Source of the DNA: Pempheris klunzingeri
Lineage: Eukaryota > Chordata > Actinopteri > Acropomatiformes > Pempheridae
Assembly (NCBI RefSeq): GCF_042242105.1
Contig: NC_092020.1
Coordinates: forward strand, 24,990,842 to 25,054,841
DNA length: 64,000 bases
Reading direction: 5' to 3'
A program made the position numbers and the translations under genes. The stretch's first letter is position 1. Each line of letters opens with the position of its first letter. The notes below the pieces were generated by a model. That model ran no database searches. It was not told where the DNA came from and saw nothing but the letters and a program-made list of their open reading frames with translations. Positions 1 through 21,649 of the stretch are shown here, piece by piece.

Positions 1-304
1 ACAATATGTTGTCCCTGGGAGTCTGTGGCTTTCCTGTTGTTGCCTGAAGCCACTGAAGCCCTTATTTGCCCTTGTTTGAGTCGCTCTGATTGGCTAGTTT
101 CGTGCAAACAAACTCTGATTGGTTGGTTGATTCAAACTGGGTCCAGTTTTAAAACCTAAAAAACCAAATGCTCACAGACACATTTCTTTAAAGGAAGTCT
201 TCAGTTACATATTGTTAGTGTCATGCACTGGTCAAAATGTGTTATTACAGCCAAAATTATAATGTAATGATAATATTAAAGTAAGTAAAATGTGGTGCAC
301 CTAC
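1..304. other. Intron of the NITR-like gene, no exon seen
   Basis: Sequence downstream (minus strand) of the TM exon, after a GTAGGT donor at about 299-304. I see no clear ITIM-bearing exon here. The tail is presumably further left. Confidence 0.4.
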
Positions 305-2165
305 CTTTGCAAACCTTCCCTCGATGTATATGGAGAATAAGGACAGCGATCACAATCACACAGCAGGCTAACAGTCCTCCGAGCACGAGTACAACTGGAT
401 CCAATTCTGCTCCTGAATGACATGAAGCATTATTGAACTGGAACTTCTTACTGGAAACACATTTAGAAAACTAGCTTGGTCAAAAGTTACAGCTGGCAAG
501 TTAAATATTAAATGTAATAAATTAAAAAAGGAAAATATAATGTTTGCATAGCTTAAATATTATGAATGATTGAGTTCCTGTTCAATATTTTAGCATTTAG
601 CGCTGAAGGGATGGCGTGTTGGTTCCATCAACCATCAGCCGAAGAGTTTTCTCCATTGGATTTTGCATTATTGCAGAAAATCATCTCTGTGGCAAACAAG
701 ATTTTCATGATACTTTGATATTTTGTTCAGAAAAAACTAAATTCACAAATGCAAAATTGCTTCCCACCAGTTTTATGGCATTTTGAAGTGTAGATGCAGT
801 CGCCACACGTTAAAAACCAACGTTGGGCTAAAAACCAAACTAAAATCTGAAAGAACCACAATTTCAAAACACGATAAACTGATAAATCTGCAAGTTGGAC
901 AGTGGGAGAAGTATAAATGCAACTAGAGGCTGTGAAGGCGGACTAGTGAGTGAGTGAGGAGGCGAGTTTCCATGTTCAGACGATGACGTTTAAAGTCCCC
1001 CGACGACTTCTGTGGTCTAATTTAGCTACTTGTTAGCTGCTGCATGTCTTAAGACAGGCAGAGTCACGTATGATCACTCATTCCTGCAGCACTCTATAAA
1101 TGTTTAAGGTTTATCAAATTGAGTTGATATTGGATTAAACTGGATCTAGTATAACCGGGATAAATGGATTTATACAAGATGCATGTGTGATTGAAATACA
1201 ACTGTAAAGACATACTTGTGTCCACTTTGGTTCCTCCTCCAAACAGGATCTTCCCACATGTGACCACAGCACAGTAGTACGTCCCAGCATCTGAGGAGTT
1301 CTGTATAGGTTTGGACAAACTGTAGACACAACTCCTTTCCACTTGTTCATCGCTGTTCCTGAGAGTGTAAATGACGCCTGGATGGGATTCTCCTGATCCA
1401 GATCTGATCCAGTACACATTGTGTCCACCTGGACACTGTTTTTTCTTGTTCTTGGAGGAGAGTGAACACTGGAGGTTCACCGAGTCGCCCGGCGTGACCG
1501 ACACCGCCTCCGGACTTTGTTTTAGATCAACACATGTCTGATTATCATCTGCGTGATTTGGTGAAAAAAAAAAAAAAGGAATCAATTACCTAAATTATAT
1601 GAAGGATTTTTAAAAAACAGACACATTGATGATCATGTAGTCACAATGAAATTAAAAGATGTTTTACCATTAACAGCCAAGAAGATGCCACGACTTGATT
1701 TCTGTGAATACCCGAATCCAGTTACACAGATGTACACAGCTTCATCCTCTTTGCTGACATTTGTGATGGTAAGAAATGTCTCATTATTGTCTTTTGTTGC
1801 CGTGAAATGCGGTTCTTTAAACGGTTCGCTAATCTTTAATGTGTGTCCACTAGCGACTTCTTGGCGCAGATGTCCAAGAGACTGTTTAAACCATAGAAAG
1901 AATTGGCTTTCATCAGCAGTCGAACATTGCAAAGTAACATTCCCTCCATTCTCAACCACAGTCACAGAGAGGGGTCGAGCAGCGTCTGCACTTTGAATCA
2001 GGTCTGAAGAAGTGAGAAACAAAAACAGAGCAACAACACGAGAGGACAAAGTCAGCGACAAATGTAAAGCACAAAGATCATTACTACTACAGTTTTTCTC
2101 ACACTGTTAGAATTTTACTTACACACTCTACAAAGAAGAATCAAAGCAGCCAGTTTTCCGATCAT
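305..2165 (-). CDS. Novel immune-type receptor-like (two Ig V-type domains, TM), 3' part off window
   Basis: Likely a cell-surface immune receptor of the teleost NITR family. Four exons read in phase on the minus strand: 2123-2165 (signal peptide MIGKLAALILLCR), 1668-2003 (first Ig domain, with LQC, WFKQ and YICV), 1216-1548 (second Ig domain, with LQCSL, VYWIRSGSGESHPG, GTYYCAV, then the J-like FGGGTKVD), and 305-412 (transmembrane helix with GGLLACCVIVIAVLILHIH). Each junction has GT-AG ends and closes the phase. The J-like FGGGTK encoded without rearrangement, and the SGSGESHPG phrase, are typical of NITRs as I know them. The cytoplasmic tail exons lie left of position 1, so whether the receptor is inhibitory (ITIM) or activating cannot be seen. 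Other teleost Ig receptors are possible alternatives. Confidence 0.8.
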
Positions 2166-2771
2166 TGTAGTTCACAGCAACCCTTCGCACAGGCAACTGA
2201 TGTCTACCCAAAGGGAGACATCAGTTGCACATGCCCACATACCATAAATGGAGGGTGTAAGGCAGAAAGTGTGCTTAACGCCTACATTTAGCAAACCTGT
2301 GATCCGGTTATACTTGAAGAGAAATGTTCTCATCTTCCATGTTCTTAGTTGTCAAACCACACGACTGGCCTTATATCCAGATTTTGTGTTTTGTGCTTAA
2401 TTTAGCACAAGCACCAGAAGTCTTTCAGCAGCACCAAAGGCTGTCTTATTGACACACTGTGTGCGTGTATTTAAAGGTCGCACTTTGGAGCAGTGTTTTG
2501 ATTCTGATCATTTTGGTTGTAAGTCTGCAAAGGCACATAAGCACACGTATGTGCACACAGGTGGCACGGTAACATTATGTGTCGTGCCGGTCGGTTTCAT
2601 GCTGGTTTCTATTGGTCACTAACAGTTTGTGGTTGGAGACACGCAGAGAAACAACGTAGGAAAAAGACGACTGCTAGCCGGCAGACATGGCTGTAAACAT
2701 GGCAGATTCAAGCTGGTGTTTCAAATGTTTAATGAGAAAGCAGGTGAACTGTGTTTTTCTGCACCACAGGT

Positions 2772-3209
2772 TTAACCCTTTCATGCAGGAATTATGATGA
2801 GTTTATTTATTCATCTTTAGGCGTGAAAAACAAGATTAGAACTTAATTTTCAGTCCACATTTTATAAAGATATATTTACATGTCCAGTAGTTGAAATATA
2901 GCTGGTGATGCATGATGTACATTTAGCAAGTAGCAATTGCATGACTCCTTAGATGTTATTTGATGTCACCATATTTTTCTTACCTGGAAGAGTTTCTATT
3001 TATAGAAGGTTTGAACAGAAAAAAAAGAGCAACTTGGTGTTTCTGGCTGTCTGTCGGCCATCTTGGTTTCACTCTGAGTGGATGAGATGATGCAGTAGCT
3101 TCACTGTAGGGGCTGATGTGCAACTACGCCATCAAAACTCATGCATATACAAGAAAACAGCTTTTCAATAGCTGCACGCTGTAGTGACCTCTATGCACGA
3201 CAGGGTTAA
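2772..3209. mobile_element. piggyBac-type MITE (non-autonomous DNA transposon)
   Basis: Both ends are TTAA followed by an inverted repeat: TTAACCCTTTCATGCA on the left and TGCACGACAGGGTTAA on the right, 14 of 16 bases pairing. TTAA target sites and CCC-starting termini are the hallmark of piggyBac elements. The roughly 430-bp interior has no coding capacity. It lies 5' of the NITR-like gene. Confidence 0.7.
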
Positions 3210-5434
3210 GACAGAGTTCCGAGTTTTTGCAGTCTCTGTTTGGAGGTCTGGGGGCTGAAAAATACACCTGCTATTACTGCTTATCACCATGAAATATAAA
3301 ATATATGATACAAAACACTCTGTGGCTTAATGAGCACTTGTCCCTTTCTCATTGTGATGTTGCTGGCTTCACACACCTCTGTTTGTTGCATAGACTGTTG
3401 GTTATCTAACTATTTAACAATATAGGCTACAACATGTCAGCAAGAGACTATTGGAGTTAATGAAAGTTTTTCGAAGTACACTAGCTTGTTTTGCTTCCTG
3501 TGTCTTTGTTAAGCTAAAATCATCCTGTTTTGTTTGTGTGGGCCGTATTAAACTGAATAACTAGATAAAAAGGACTTTTGAATTCACATTAGCTTCAGCA
3601 TGGGCGGATGTCTGCAGGTCTGAGGGACCGCTGCAGGCAAAAAGCGAGAGGAAATGTGAACCAAAACCACACAGAAAATCAATAGATGAGGAGAGCTCTC
3701 AGGTAACCGTGTGTGTGTGAGAGAAAGAGCACTCCTGTGAATGTGAATGTGTCACTTGGCTCACACATGGGCAGTTTTATGTTGCACAATTCATCTTTCT
3801 TTGTGCAAAGAAATGCTTTGAGATATATACATAGGAAGAAAAGTACTCAAATGAATAAAGCCCTCTGTCTTCCTGGTCTCACAGCACTTTGAAGAGTCCT
3901 TCTGCACGTCTGTCATGAGAACAAGAAAAGCCACATGCGGTAGCTTCGCTGAAAGAGTCGGGCTGTGGTGGGCTGTTTCTCCGCCCTTTGACCAACCATC
4001 AAGGCTGTTTACTCAGAACTGAAGCCCATAGTCGGGATATGCAGTGAGTTGCGAGAGATTTCTGCAGGCTATTTTTAGTCAAACAAAATAAGATTATTGT
4101 TTTAGGTTTACTTGATTGTTAACACGATTTTACTTGTGTGCACCAAACCTCTGCAAAGTGCCATAAAAACAATGTAAAACCACGACTGACCCTCTCTTGT
4201 GATATTAATAATATCGTGTTAATTCCCTTCCTTTAAAATTTTTTTTAAAAAAAACAGAGAGCGAGGGGGAAAGAAATGTTTCACACCACAGGTTTGAATC
4301 ACAACCACAGCGGTGCTCAAGTTTCCATGCATCACTTGTTTGTTAGTGACCATGAATATGTGTTTATCTATCTTTGTGTGTCACAGTACAAAGCTCAGAG
4401 TACACAGAGGACTTTTGTATTAAATTACACCCCTCTGTGTATTTAACTGTGTTGGACACAGTATTGTGTCAGGGAATCATTCATTTTATTGTATAATTTA
4501 ATTTTTTGGCAGTTTTAAGAACATTTTTTATAATCAAACCAACATGTTGACCACAACACGCCACAAACCACAACTATACTACTATATATATGGCTGTAGT
4601 ATAATATAACTGCTATATTGTGGCAGTTTTGGGCCTTTATGATGGAGCTAACCACTGCACCGCCATCCCTCCATAATAAAGGATATATAGAGTCCAGTTT
4701 TTTGAAGTGTCAGGATGTGGGGGGCCTCCATTCTGGATCGGGGGTTGTGCTTGGTGACAGTTGGGTTCAACACTGAATTAAAGATCGGCAGATGCTATTT
4801 GCACCCTGGTGTAAACAGCCAATGTGGGTATTTAGTGCCCAGTTATATGTTGGGAAAAAAGTATATTTTGTGTTTAATGTATCTTGTCTTTTATGTTTCA
4901 ATCCAAACCATGATCTTTTATCTTAAATCTAACCAAGGAGTTCTGGTGCCCAAACCTAACCAAACTGCGACTGAAAACTGGTTCTAACAAAAGAAAACTG
5001 AGATATATAAGCCAGCTAAGTTTACAAATAAATTAATGTCATTCACTCTTGGTCTCGCACAGTATTGAAACCTATTATTCCTGGGTGAAAGTCCTGTAGC
5101 TTCACCCGAGGTGCAAATAGACACTGCGTTCACGACGTTTGTCAGAAAGTGATGCGGCTCAACTCAGAGAAAAATGAAAATCTTTATTGGTGAAAGATTC
5201 CAATGAAAAATGTCTTTACAGAGATATGAAAATATAAAACACAGCATTATAAAATAAATGCGTTTGCATTAGGAGCACCTATGGCTGCAGTCATGTGTGT
5301 GAGAGTGTGCGTGAGTGTGTGCGCGCTACACGCTAACAGCTACATTCAAACAGAAGTCAAAGATGCACGTGATGACGTCATAGGTGTGCGTAGAGGCGCG
5401 ACGACGTCATCAGTTAGGGAGGAGCGGGATGATG
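3210..5434. other. Intergenic, no gene supported
   Basis: Between the MITE and the SPINK stop codon. Short open frames here, such as 4715-4987, have no homology signal and no splice context. The part nearest 5434 is the 3' UTR of the SPINK gene on the minus strand. Confidence 0.5.
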
Positions 5435-8400
5435 TCATCCTCTGCACGGTCCCTCCCTCACAATCAAAATGTCAGCATTTTTCTCCCTGAACAGAAATAA
5501 ACATTAATCAACAGTTAATTGAATATTTATGTCCACTGGCGATAACTGCCTCTACCTGTGTAAAGGTGTATCAGCTCCACCTCCAATAACTACAACAATA
5601 CTGACTATATTTTAAAGGATAACTACGGCATTTTTAAACCTATCAGATTGTTATTCTAAGTGTGTGACAGCATTATGGAAAGGATCCCTACAGAGAGAGA
5701 CCTGGAAGATCCTTTTGGTTTAACCAGAATCAGACGTTTCACATCCACCAGACTCCATTGACAAAAACAGTAATTTAATCTTGCAAACACAGATTTCTCT
5801 TTTCTACCACTGGTTGGCTGGTTTGTGTGTGACTTTGGTATTAGAACACCAAAGTCACCACAACTGGGCTAATTTATTAATTAGTGGTGGCTGTAAACAT
5901 CTGTTTATGATCAATACATCACAGTATTTCAACGATATCAGCATTGAAACATACACAGATGAAACCAGTCGAATAGATTAAAAGAAGAAGAAGAAAACTA
6001 GTAGCTACCAGAAGATTAAATAAAAGACTCACAGTCTGTAGACACACAGAAAACATTCGTTCGGGTAGGTGATGCCGTCACTGCCGCAGACTGGAGAGTA
6101 GTTCAGAGGACACGCCTGAGTCACGCTCATCCCCGCACAGGAGGGCTGCAGCAGCAACAACAAAGAACGGATGTTACACCATGTTTTCTCAGACAGTCAC
6201 ACATCTGTGACTCCAAAAAGAATCAGTTTTTTATTCTATTTAACCTTTTATTACTATTATTTAATTTGTTTAACGCCTAAAGAAGCAGCAAGTGGTTGTG
6301 AAGGACACACTTTGATCTCCTCACAGTTTGAGCACTGAGGCCTTGTCTGGTCATTTTCATATTAAATCTGGTTTACGTATAGAAACAGTAGAAGATGGTT
6401 GGTGTGGGAACAAGTTGTGTTACTTGAATGAGAAATGCACAACACCTGATTTTCACCTGATGATGATGATCTTTCTATTAAACAGTCAATAGTTTAAAAA
6501 GGAATATTCAGGTTAAACTAGTTAATTAGTTTCATTTCATTTTCATTAATTTTGGTTATTAAAATATGTTCAGATTGTAGAAAGGAGCTTGTAAGATGTT
6601 TGAGTTTGTTTCTTACCCTCCTGTACAGCATGGATGTGTCCTCAGCATCTGAAAAGCAGAGTTGATCAGGTTTATCATGGCCTCTAGTACTCACTGTTAA
6701 TACGGCTGGTCTCTATATACAGTCTAGGACTATACACCTGACGCTCTACAGTTTTATCAGGACCATACACCTGACGCTCTACAGTTTTATCAGGACTATA
6801 CACCTGACGCTCTACAGTTTTATCAGGACCGTACACCTGACGCTCTACAGTTTTATCAGGACCGTACACCTGACGCTCTACAGTTTTATCAGGACCGTAC
6901 ACCTGACGCTCTACAGTTTTATCAGGACCGTACACCTGACGCTCTACAGTTTTATCAGGACCGTACACCTGACGCTCTACAGTTTTATCAGGACCGTACA
7001 CCTGACGCTCTACAGTTTTATCAGGACCGTACACCTGACGCTCTACAGTTTTATCAGGACTATACACCTGACACTCTACAGTTTTATCAGGACCATACAC
7101 CTGACCCTGACTGTATACAGTTTTATCTGGACTATACACCTGACACTCTACAGTTTTATCAGGACCATACACCTGACCCTGACTGTATACAGTTTTATCA
7201 GGACTATACACCTGACACTCTACAGTTTTATCAGGACCATACACCTGACCTTGACTGTATACAGTTTTATCAGGACTATACACCTGACACTCTACAGTTT
7301 TATCAGGACCATACACCTGACCTTGACTGTATACAGTTTTATCAGGACTATACACCTGACACTCTACAGTTTTATCAGGACCATACACCTGACCCTGACT
7401 GTATACAGTTTTATCAGGACTATACACCTGACACTCTACAGTTTTATCAGGACCATACACCTGACCCTGACTGTATACAGTTTTATCAGGACCATACACC
7501 TGACCCTGACTGTATACAGTTTTATCAGGACTATACACCTGACACTCTACAGTTTTATCAGGACCATACACCTGACCCTGACTGTATACAGTTTTATCAG
7601 GACTATACACCTGACGCTCTACAGTTTTATCAGGACTATACACCTGGCCCTGTTTGATCAGGACTATACACCTGGCTCTGTTTGATCAGGACTATACACC
7701 TGGCTCTACAGTTTTATCAGGACTATACACCTGACACTATACGGTTTTATCAAGATTATACACCTGACCCTGTTTCACCAGGACTATTCACCCGACTCTA
7801 TGCGGTTTTATCAGGACCCTAACCCTGACTCTACACATTCCTACCAGGACCATACACCTGATTCTGTTTTACCCGGACTAAATACCTGACCATGACTCTG
7901 TACAGTCTTACCAGGACTATACACCTGGTCTCATCAGTTAACTGTAAAATCAGTTCTCAGCAGCTACTAACTAGCTTAAAACTAATGATTCACAAAACCA
8001 AGTTTCACCACTAAAACTAAAAAGAAATCTCTTAGCAGGTAAAGACTTCATTTTATGTTTAAACCTGTTTTCAGCATCTGTAGTGGTGACAACCAGTCCT
8101 CAGTCTATGTAAACAGGAACTGACCTTACAGTCCCTGTAAAACACAGGTTTGACTTTGTTTTATTTGTACATACATGTAGAAATCTGCGTCATTTAGTCT
8201 GATGTAATAGGTAATAGATGTTTACATCAGTTATCATTATTATTAAACAGCAATGTTTAACAATATCATTATATTTAACAACTGATCTCTTGTTTGTGAG
8301 GTGCAACCTGTTTTGATTTAATTTAAAACACTTACTGAGCTGCTGGGACTGGCTGCGGACCCGATCCAGTCTGATGTGGACTGTAAACCAGACCTGGTTC

Positions 8401-8527
8401 ATCCTTCACCTGTACTTAATTCCCCTGTTTTTACACCTGACACTGTTTTAAACACCCAGTCTGGTCCAGTCTTACCTGCAAAGAAGAAAACGGCAACGCA
8501 GACCAGCACGAGAGTCCTGCCAAACAT
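5435..8527 (-). CDS. spink2: Kazal-type serine protease inhibitor (SPINK2-like)
   Basis: Small secreted protease inhibitor of 82 residues. Four exons close in phase: 8476-8527 (signal peptide [18 protein letters not shown]), 6617-6648, 6033-6145 and 5435-5486. The mature part is one Kazal domain with six Cys in canonical spacing: C-x8-C-x7-C-x10-C-x2-C, then a last Cys in EGPC near the end. It includes the Kazal signature [12 protein letters not shown]. The residue at the inhibitory P1 place (second after Cys2, CPL) is Leu, not the Lys or Arg of trypsin inhibitors, so a chymotrypsin- or elastase-like target is inferred. Its position beside polr2b matches human SPINK2-REST-NOA1-POLR2B, which is why the symbol is offered; the orthology is not proven. 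Intron 1 holds a 1.2-kb minisatellite. Confidence 0.85.
5611..5880. repeat. Foldback interspersed repeat, copy a (one arm)
   Basis: In SPINK intron 3. Carries the family landmarks: CAGATTGTTATTCTAAGTGT, GGATCCCTACAGAGAGAGAC, GAAGATCCTTTTGGTTTAAC, CACCAGACTCCATTGAC, then a core with TGTGTGACTTTGGT. The same landmarks recur in both orientations across the window. Confidence 0.6.
6715..7925. repeat. Minisatellite, 33-bp unit with a 66-bp higher-order form
   Basis: Tandem array in SPINK intron 1. The basic unit is about 33 bp (CTACAGTTTTATCAGGACC followed by a GTACACCTGACG-like half). From about 7060 to 7600 two unit variants alternate to give a higher-order period near 66-69 bp. Units decay towards 7900. 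Because 33 is a multiple of three, a long open frame of [11 protein letters not shown] repeats exists on the minus strand. It lies between the splice sites of exons 1 and 2 and is taken as chance. Confidence 0.9.
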
Positions 8528-11500
8528 CCTGGATGAAAACTCAGAGAGCCAAATGAAAACAAAAAAAAAAGTGAAATGCAGAAATGGTCTGAGAGGAGAG
8601 TGAATCTGTGGGTTTTCCTGGCGTGTGATTGGCTGCTGATGTGTCCGTGTGCAGGTCCTCTGTGGTTCTGATGTTTGCCGTCGGTGTGCTGTTGTCATAT
8701 AGAGGACGGGCTCTGTGTTGTCGTCCGAAACAATGTGAGCTTCTGTTGTGACGGCGGCCGCTCTCTTTTGTTCGGGCTTTAATCTCGGGATCAACATTCT
8801 GTCTGCTCTGAAATATCGCTGACAGAGCGAAAACTGCCAGGAGGAGGAGGAGTGACACAGAGTGACTCCAACACAAACACTAGGGCAGAAAAACAAGAGT
8901 GGCTCTGTCACGAGTCTGCACAACAACATATTTACATACATGAATACATGAAACACCACGACGGAGTAACAATTTCTGCATAATACTGACCAGCTTAAAA
9001 GATGATAATGAGTCTGTGATGTTCAAACTGCTTCCTCTGAAGATAAAACTATTTAATACTATTATAAACTTAAAGTCACATTTACAGTATAATATTAAAT
9101 ACTGATGGCATTACTCACAATGCATTGCGTCAAATTATATGAAATAATTTAGTATCAGAGTGAGAATTTGCTTTATTTGTCAAATATGTGATCACATACA
9201 AGGAAATTCCCTTCAGGTTTTCTGCTGCTCTCATGTTTTTACACATAAGCGGACAAACAGGGGAGCAAGAACAACAAGTTGAACAAAGTAAATGAAGCAA
9301 ACGCACATTTAGCATAAGCATAAATATTTAAGCTCTGTGTACCATGAAAATATATGAATATATATAAAAGTATGTCTGTAAAAGCTATGACCAAAGGTGT
9401 GAAGAAGACAGTAATGCGATGATGCAGAATAAATGTGGGATGACTGCATACACGTTCCATTAGATATAACAGAATATGGATGTGTACAGCATATACAGCG
9501 TGTTTAGATTTAAATTTAGATTTATTTATGTACACAAATATGCAAACGGTAACGTGGAAAACAAATAAAGTGCATGAGGTAGGATAATAGGTTAAATATA
9601 AAATATATATTTAAAAAATGTCATCTAAGGAGCGCTACAGGAGATTTTAAACTAGATTTAAAAGATCTTTATAGAATTCGCAAAAGTTTCATGCCAGATG
9701 TTAACAAACAGGCTGCTGCAGCAACACGTCGATGGAAACTAAACGTAATTACTGTGATTGTCACGTCGGTTTTGTCCCTCCAGGAATAAAATATTTAAAC
9801 TAAAGCTGAGTTCACACTACGAGCAACAACAACGTGTCGTCATAAGAGTCATTTTCAATGGAAGCTACAAAATGAGGCGCGACACTTGTTGCTGCACGTC
9901 AACCAATCATATGCTTTTGTTCCACCATCGCCGTTAGCTAGCTCCCTGTGCTAATTAGCCAAGTGCTAATTTGTTTGGCGACTCTTTAGCGACAGCCTGT
10001 TGCAGGAACAACGTTCATGTAACGTGTTTTTTTTGGCTAATCGACACTATGCTAGTTAATGTTCTATTAGCTTCTATGTATTACTATTGCTCATGTTTAT
10101 TAGCTATTATAATATAATTGTAAAATTCATAGGAACACGACTATAACCACGTCAACGAGCACTTGAGCAACACTGTACGTGGCCGTTTTGTAGCATTAGA
10201 GCTTTAACACTGCGGAGATATTCACGTTCAAGCAGCCTGTGTTCAGATAAGAGAGACTTTATTTATCCCACACCGGGGAAATTCACTTGTTCCAGCAGCA
10301 GAGGAGGCGGAAATAAAGTGTCAGTAACAGAAGAAGTGCAAAAACAAGCGATATAACAAAATATATTAAAAATAAATGCAAATATAAGAATGTGAGAAAT
10401 ATATATAGAGAATATATGCACGTGTGTGTGTTCAGGTGTTTTTATAATAGAGCGGATAAAAAGCTCTCTGAATTAAAAAAAAATTTTTTTTTTAAATTGT
10501 TTAATTCGTTGGATGACTTCATGAGGTGCAAGAATTTAGCTCTTTAAAATAAATAAATAAACTTAAACAGACATTTTTTTTGTAGATTTAACTAGTTTAT
10601 GTCAGCATAACACACTTAAATCCTCACCTGTGGGCTGATGTTGAAAATAGAAACAACACATTTTATTTATTCTATTAAAGTAAAATAGGTGGCTGACAAA
10701 TAAACATTAAAGTGTTTGATGGTGGACTCAAACATCAGAATTAGTCCAACAGTTACAGATAATAAAAATCTTTCTGTGAACATAAATTAAACATTATATT
10801 GAAACCATCTCGCCGAACCCCAAATGAGACAGCTGATAAACTACATTCACTCCCCACTATAAGTCATTAATTTTCTTTTATTTCTATTTGATTTGTTCGT
10901 TTAATTCATTTATTCCCCTTCTGCCTCGAGTCTTTGTAGCTCAAGAATTTAGTGATGAAGCTGAAGAAAAATAGATAAAGAACGTAAAGAGGTTTATACA
11001 CACAGGAATTATTACAGCCTCAACATCTAACACCATAGCAGTACTGGTGTTGTGTTTTGTTTTGTTTTTTTATGAAAATTTTAAATATTAAATAAAATCA
11101 ATCAACTACATTAAATCACCACAGCAACCACGACAGATCACCATGGCAACCAGGGTATACCATGATGGTACCCAGGGTTGATCATTATAGTAATCTATGC
11201 TGCAAGGTAACTAATTGATCTGTTTTAGTCTGGTTCTTTTTTTCTTTTTTTAAACACCTCTTATAATAAATCATCATATAAACACAATATCCCCTTTAAT
11301 ACTTTTATTACATTTATGTTGAGTGTTTTTCTCAAAATATATTACAGTTACACGTATTTAAAGCCTCTACTTTTTAGGTTTCTTTTTAAAAATTCATATT
11401 GCTTTATTGGCATGGTAAGGTAAAAGTAGAAAAAGACAATATTGCCAACGGGTCAACTAATAAAAAGATTATTGCTAAAGGAAAAAATACAACTTCTATA

Positions 11501-11820
11501 ATAACTGTTAAATAAATTTCTGGTATTTTGTGTTATTTACTTATTAAATTCTTCAGCACTGTAACTTCTTTCATTTAATAACTTTACAACACTTAATGCT
11601 GAAAACTACCCAACATGCTGTTTACTCTCTGTACTCAACAGGTGCAGGTTACACCTGCAGTGTCGCGGTCCAAACGGAGGAGGGCTGCCGTGCGTCATCT
11701 CTGCGTTAAACACCGCCAACGAAGAAGAATACAGGAAGTAGTATTTATCTTCCGGGGCGCGCTCTACGTCGTGCCGGAGTTTTCAATTTGTTGGATTTTA
11801 ATATTTTCTGGAGATAAAAC
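8528..11820. other. Intergenic: SPINK 5' flank, repeat relics, polr2b promoter
   Basis: No gene supported. 9131-9330 (GAATTTGCTTTATTTGTCAA... then GGAAATTCCCTTCAGG) and 10241-10330 (GACTTTATTTATCCC... GGGGAAATTCACTTG) resemble the 3' tails of common fish LINE or SINE elements, both diverged. 9799-10205 may be another old repeat. The rest is AT-rich unique DNA. Confidence 0.45.
11733..11755. promoter_or_regulatory. Two ETS-type motifs upstream of polr2b
   Basis: AGGAAGT at 11733-11739 and CTTCCGG at 11749-11755, in opposite orientation, 65-90 bp before the polr2b start codon in a GC-rich stretch. Such sites are common in TATA-less housekeeping promoters. The start of transcription is not visible. 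Confidence 0.45.
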
Positions 11821-21377
<9,557 letters not shown>

Positions 21378-21629
21378 GACGGCTCGGCCAATCACACGCC
21401 TCCCCGCAGACTTTAAACGTGACATCAGCAGCACGAGGCTCAAGTAGAAGTTTGATTTCTTTGTTTTTACGGTTTTGTGTCGTCTCGCTTTGTTTTTGTA
21501 AAAGTAGAATAAATTCGATTTTTCCTCTGGTGATGAGTCGTGGTCACATGGGTCTTTTTCTGAGTCCTGATTGGTACAAACAAACATCATGTGACCAACG
21601 CAGCCAATGAAAGCTTATTTATTGTGCTG

Positions 21630-21639
21630 AATAAATAAA
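21630..21639 (+). terminator. polr2b polyadenylation signal
   Basis: Overlapping AATAAA hexamers (AATAAATAAAG) about 250 bp after the polr2b stop codon. Another AATAAA sits near 21508, so either may be used. Confidence 0.6.
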
Positions 21640-21649
21640 GAGTGAAAGA

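Noticed and set aside
1646-1996. 116-codon plus-strand open frame across the NITR Ig exon
   Set aside because: Antisense shadow of the minus-strand Ig domain; the minus frame has all Ig landmarks.
4715-4987. 90-codon open frame in the NITR-SPINK interval
   Set aside because: No recognisable domain, codon pattern or splice context; compatible with chance in AT-rich DNA.
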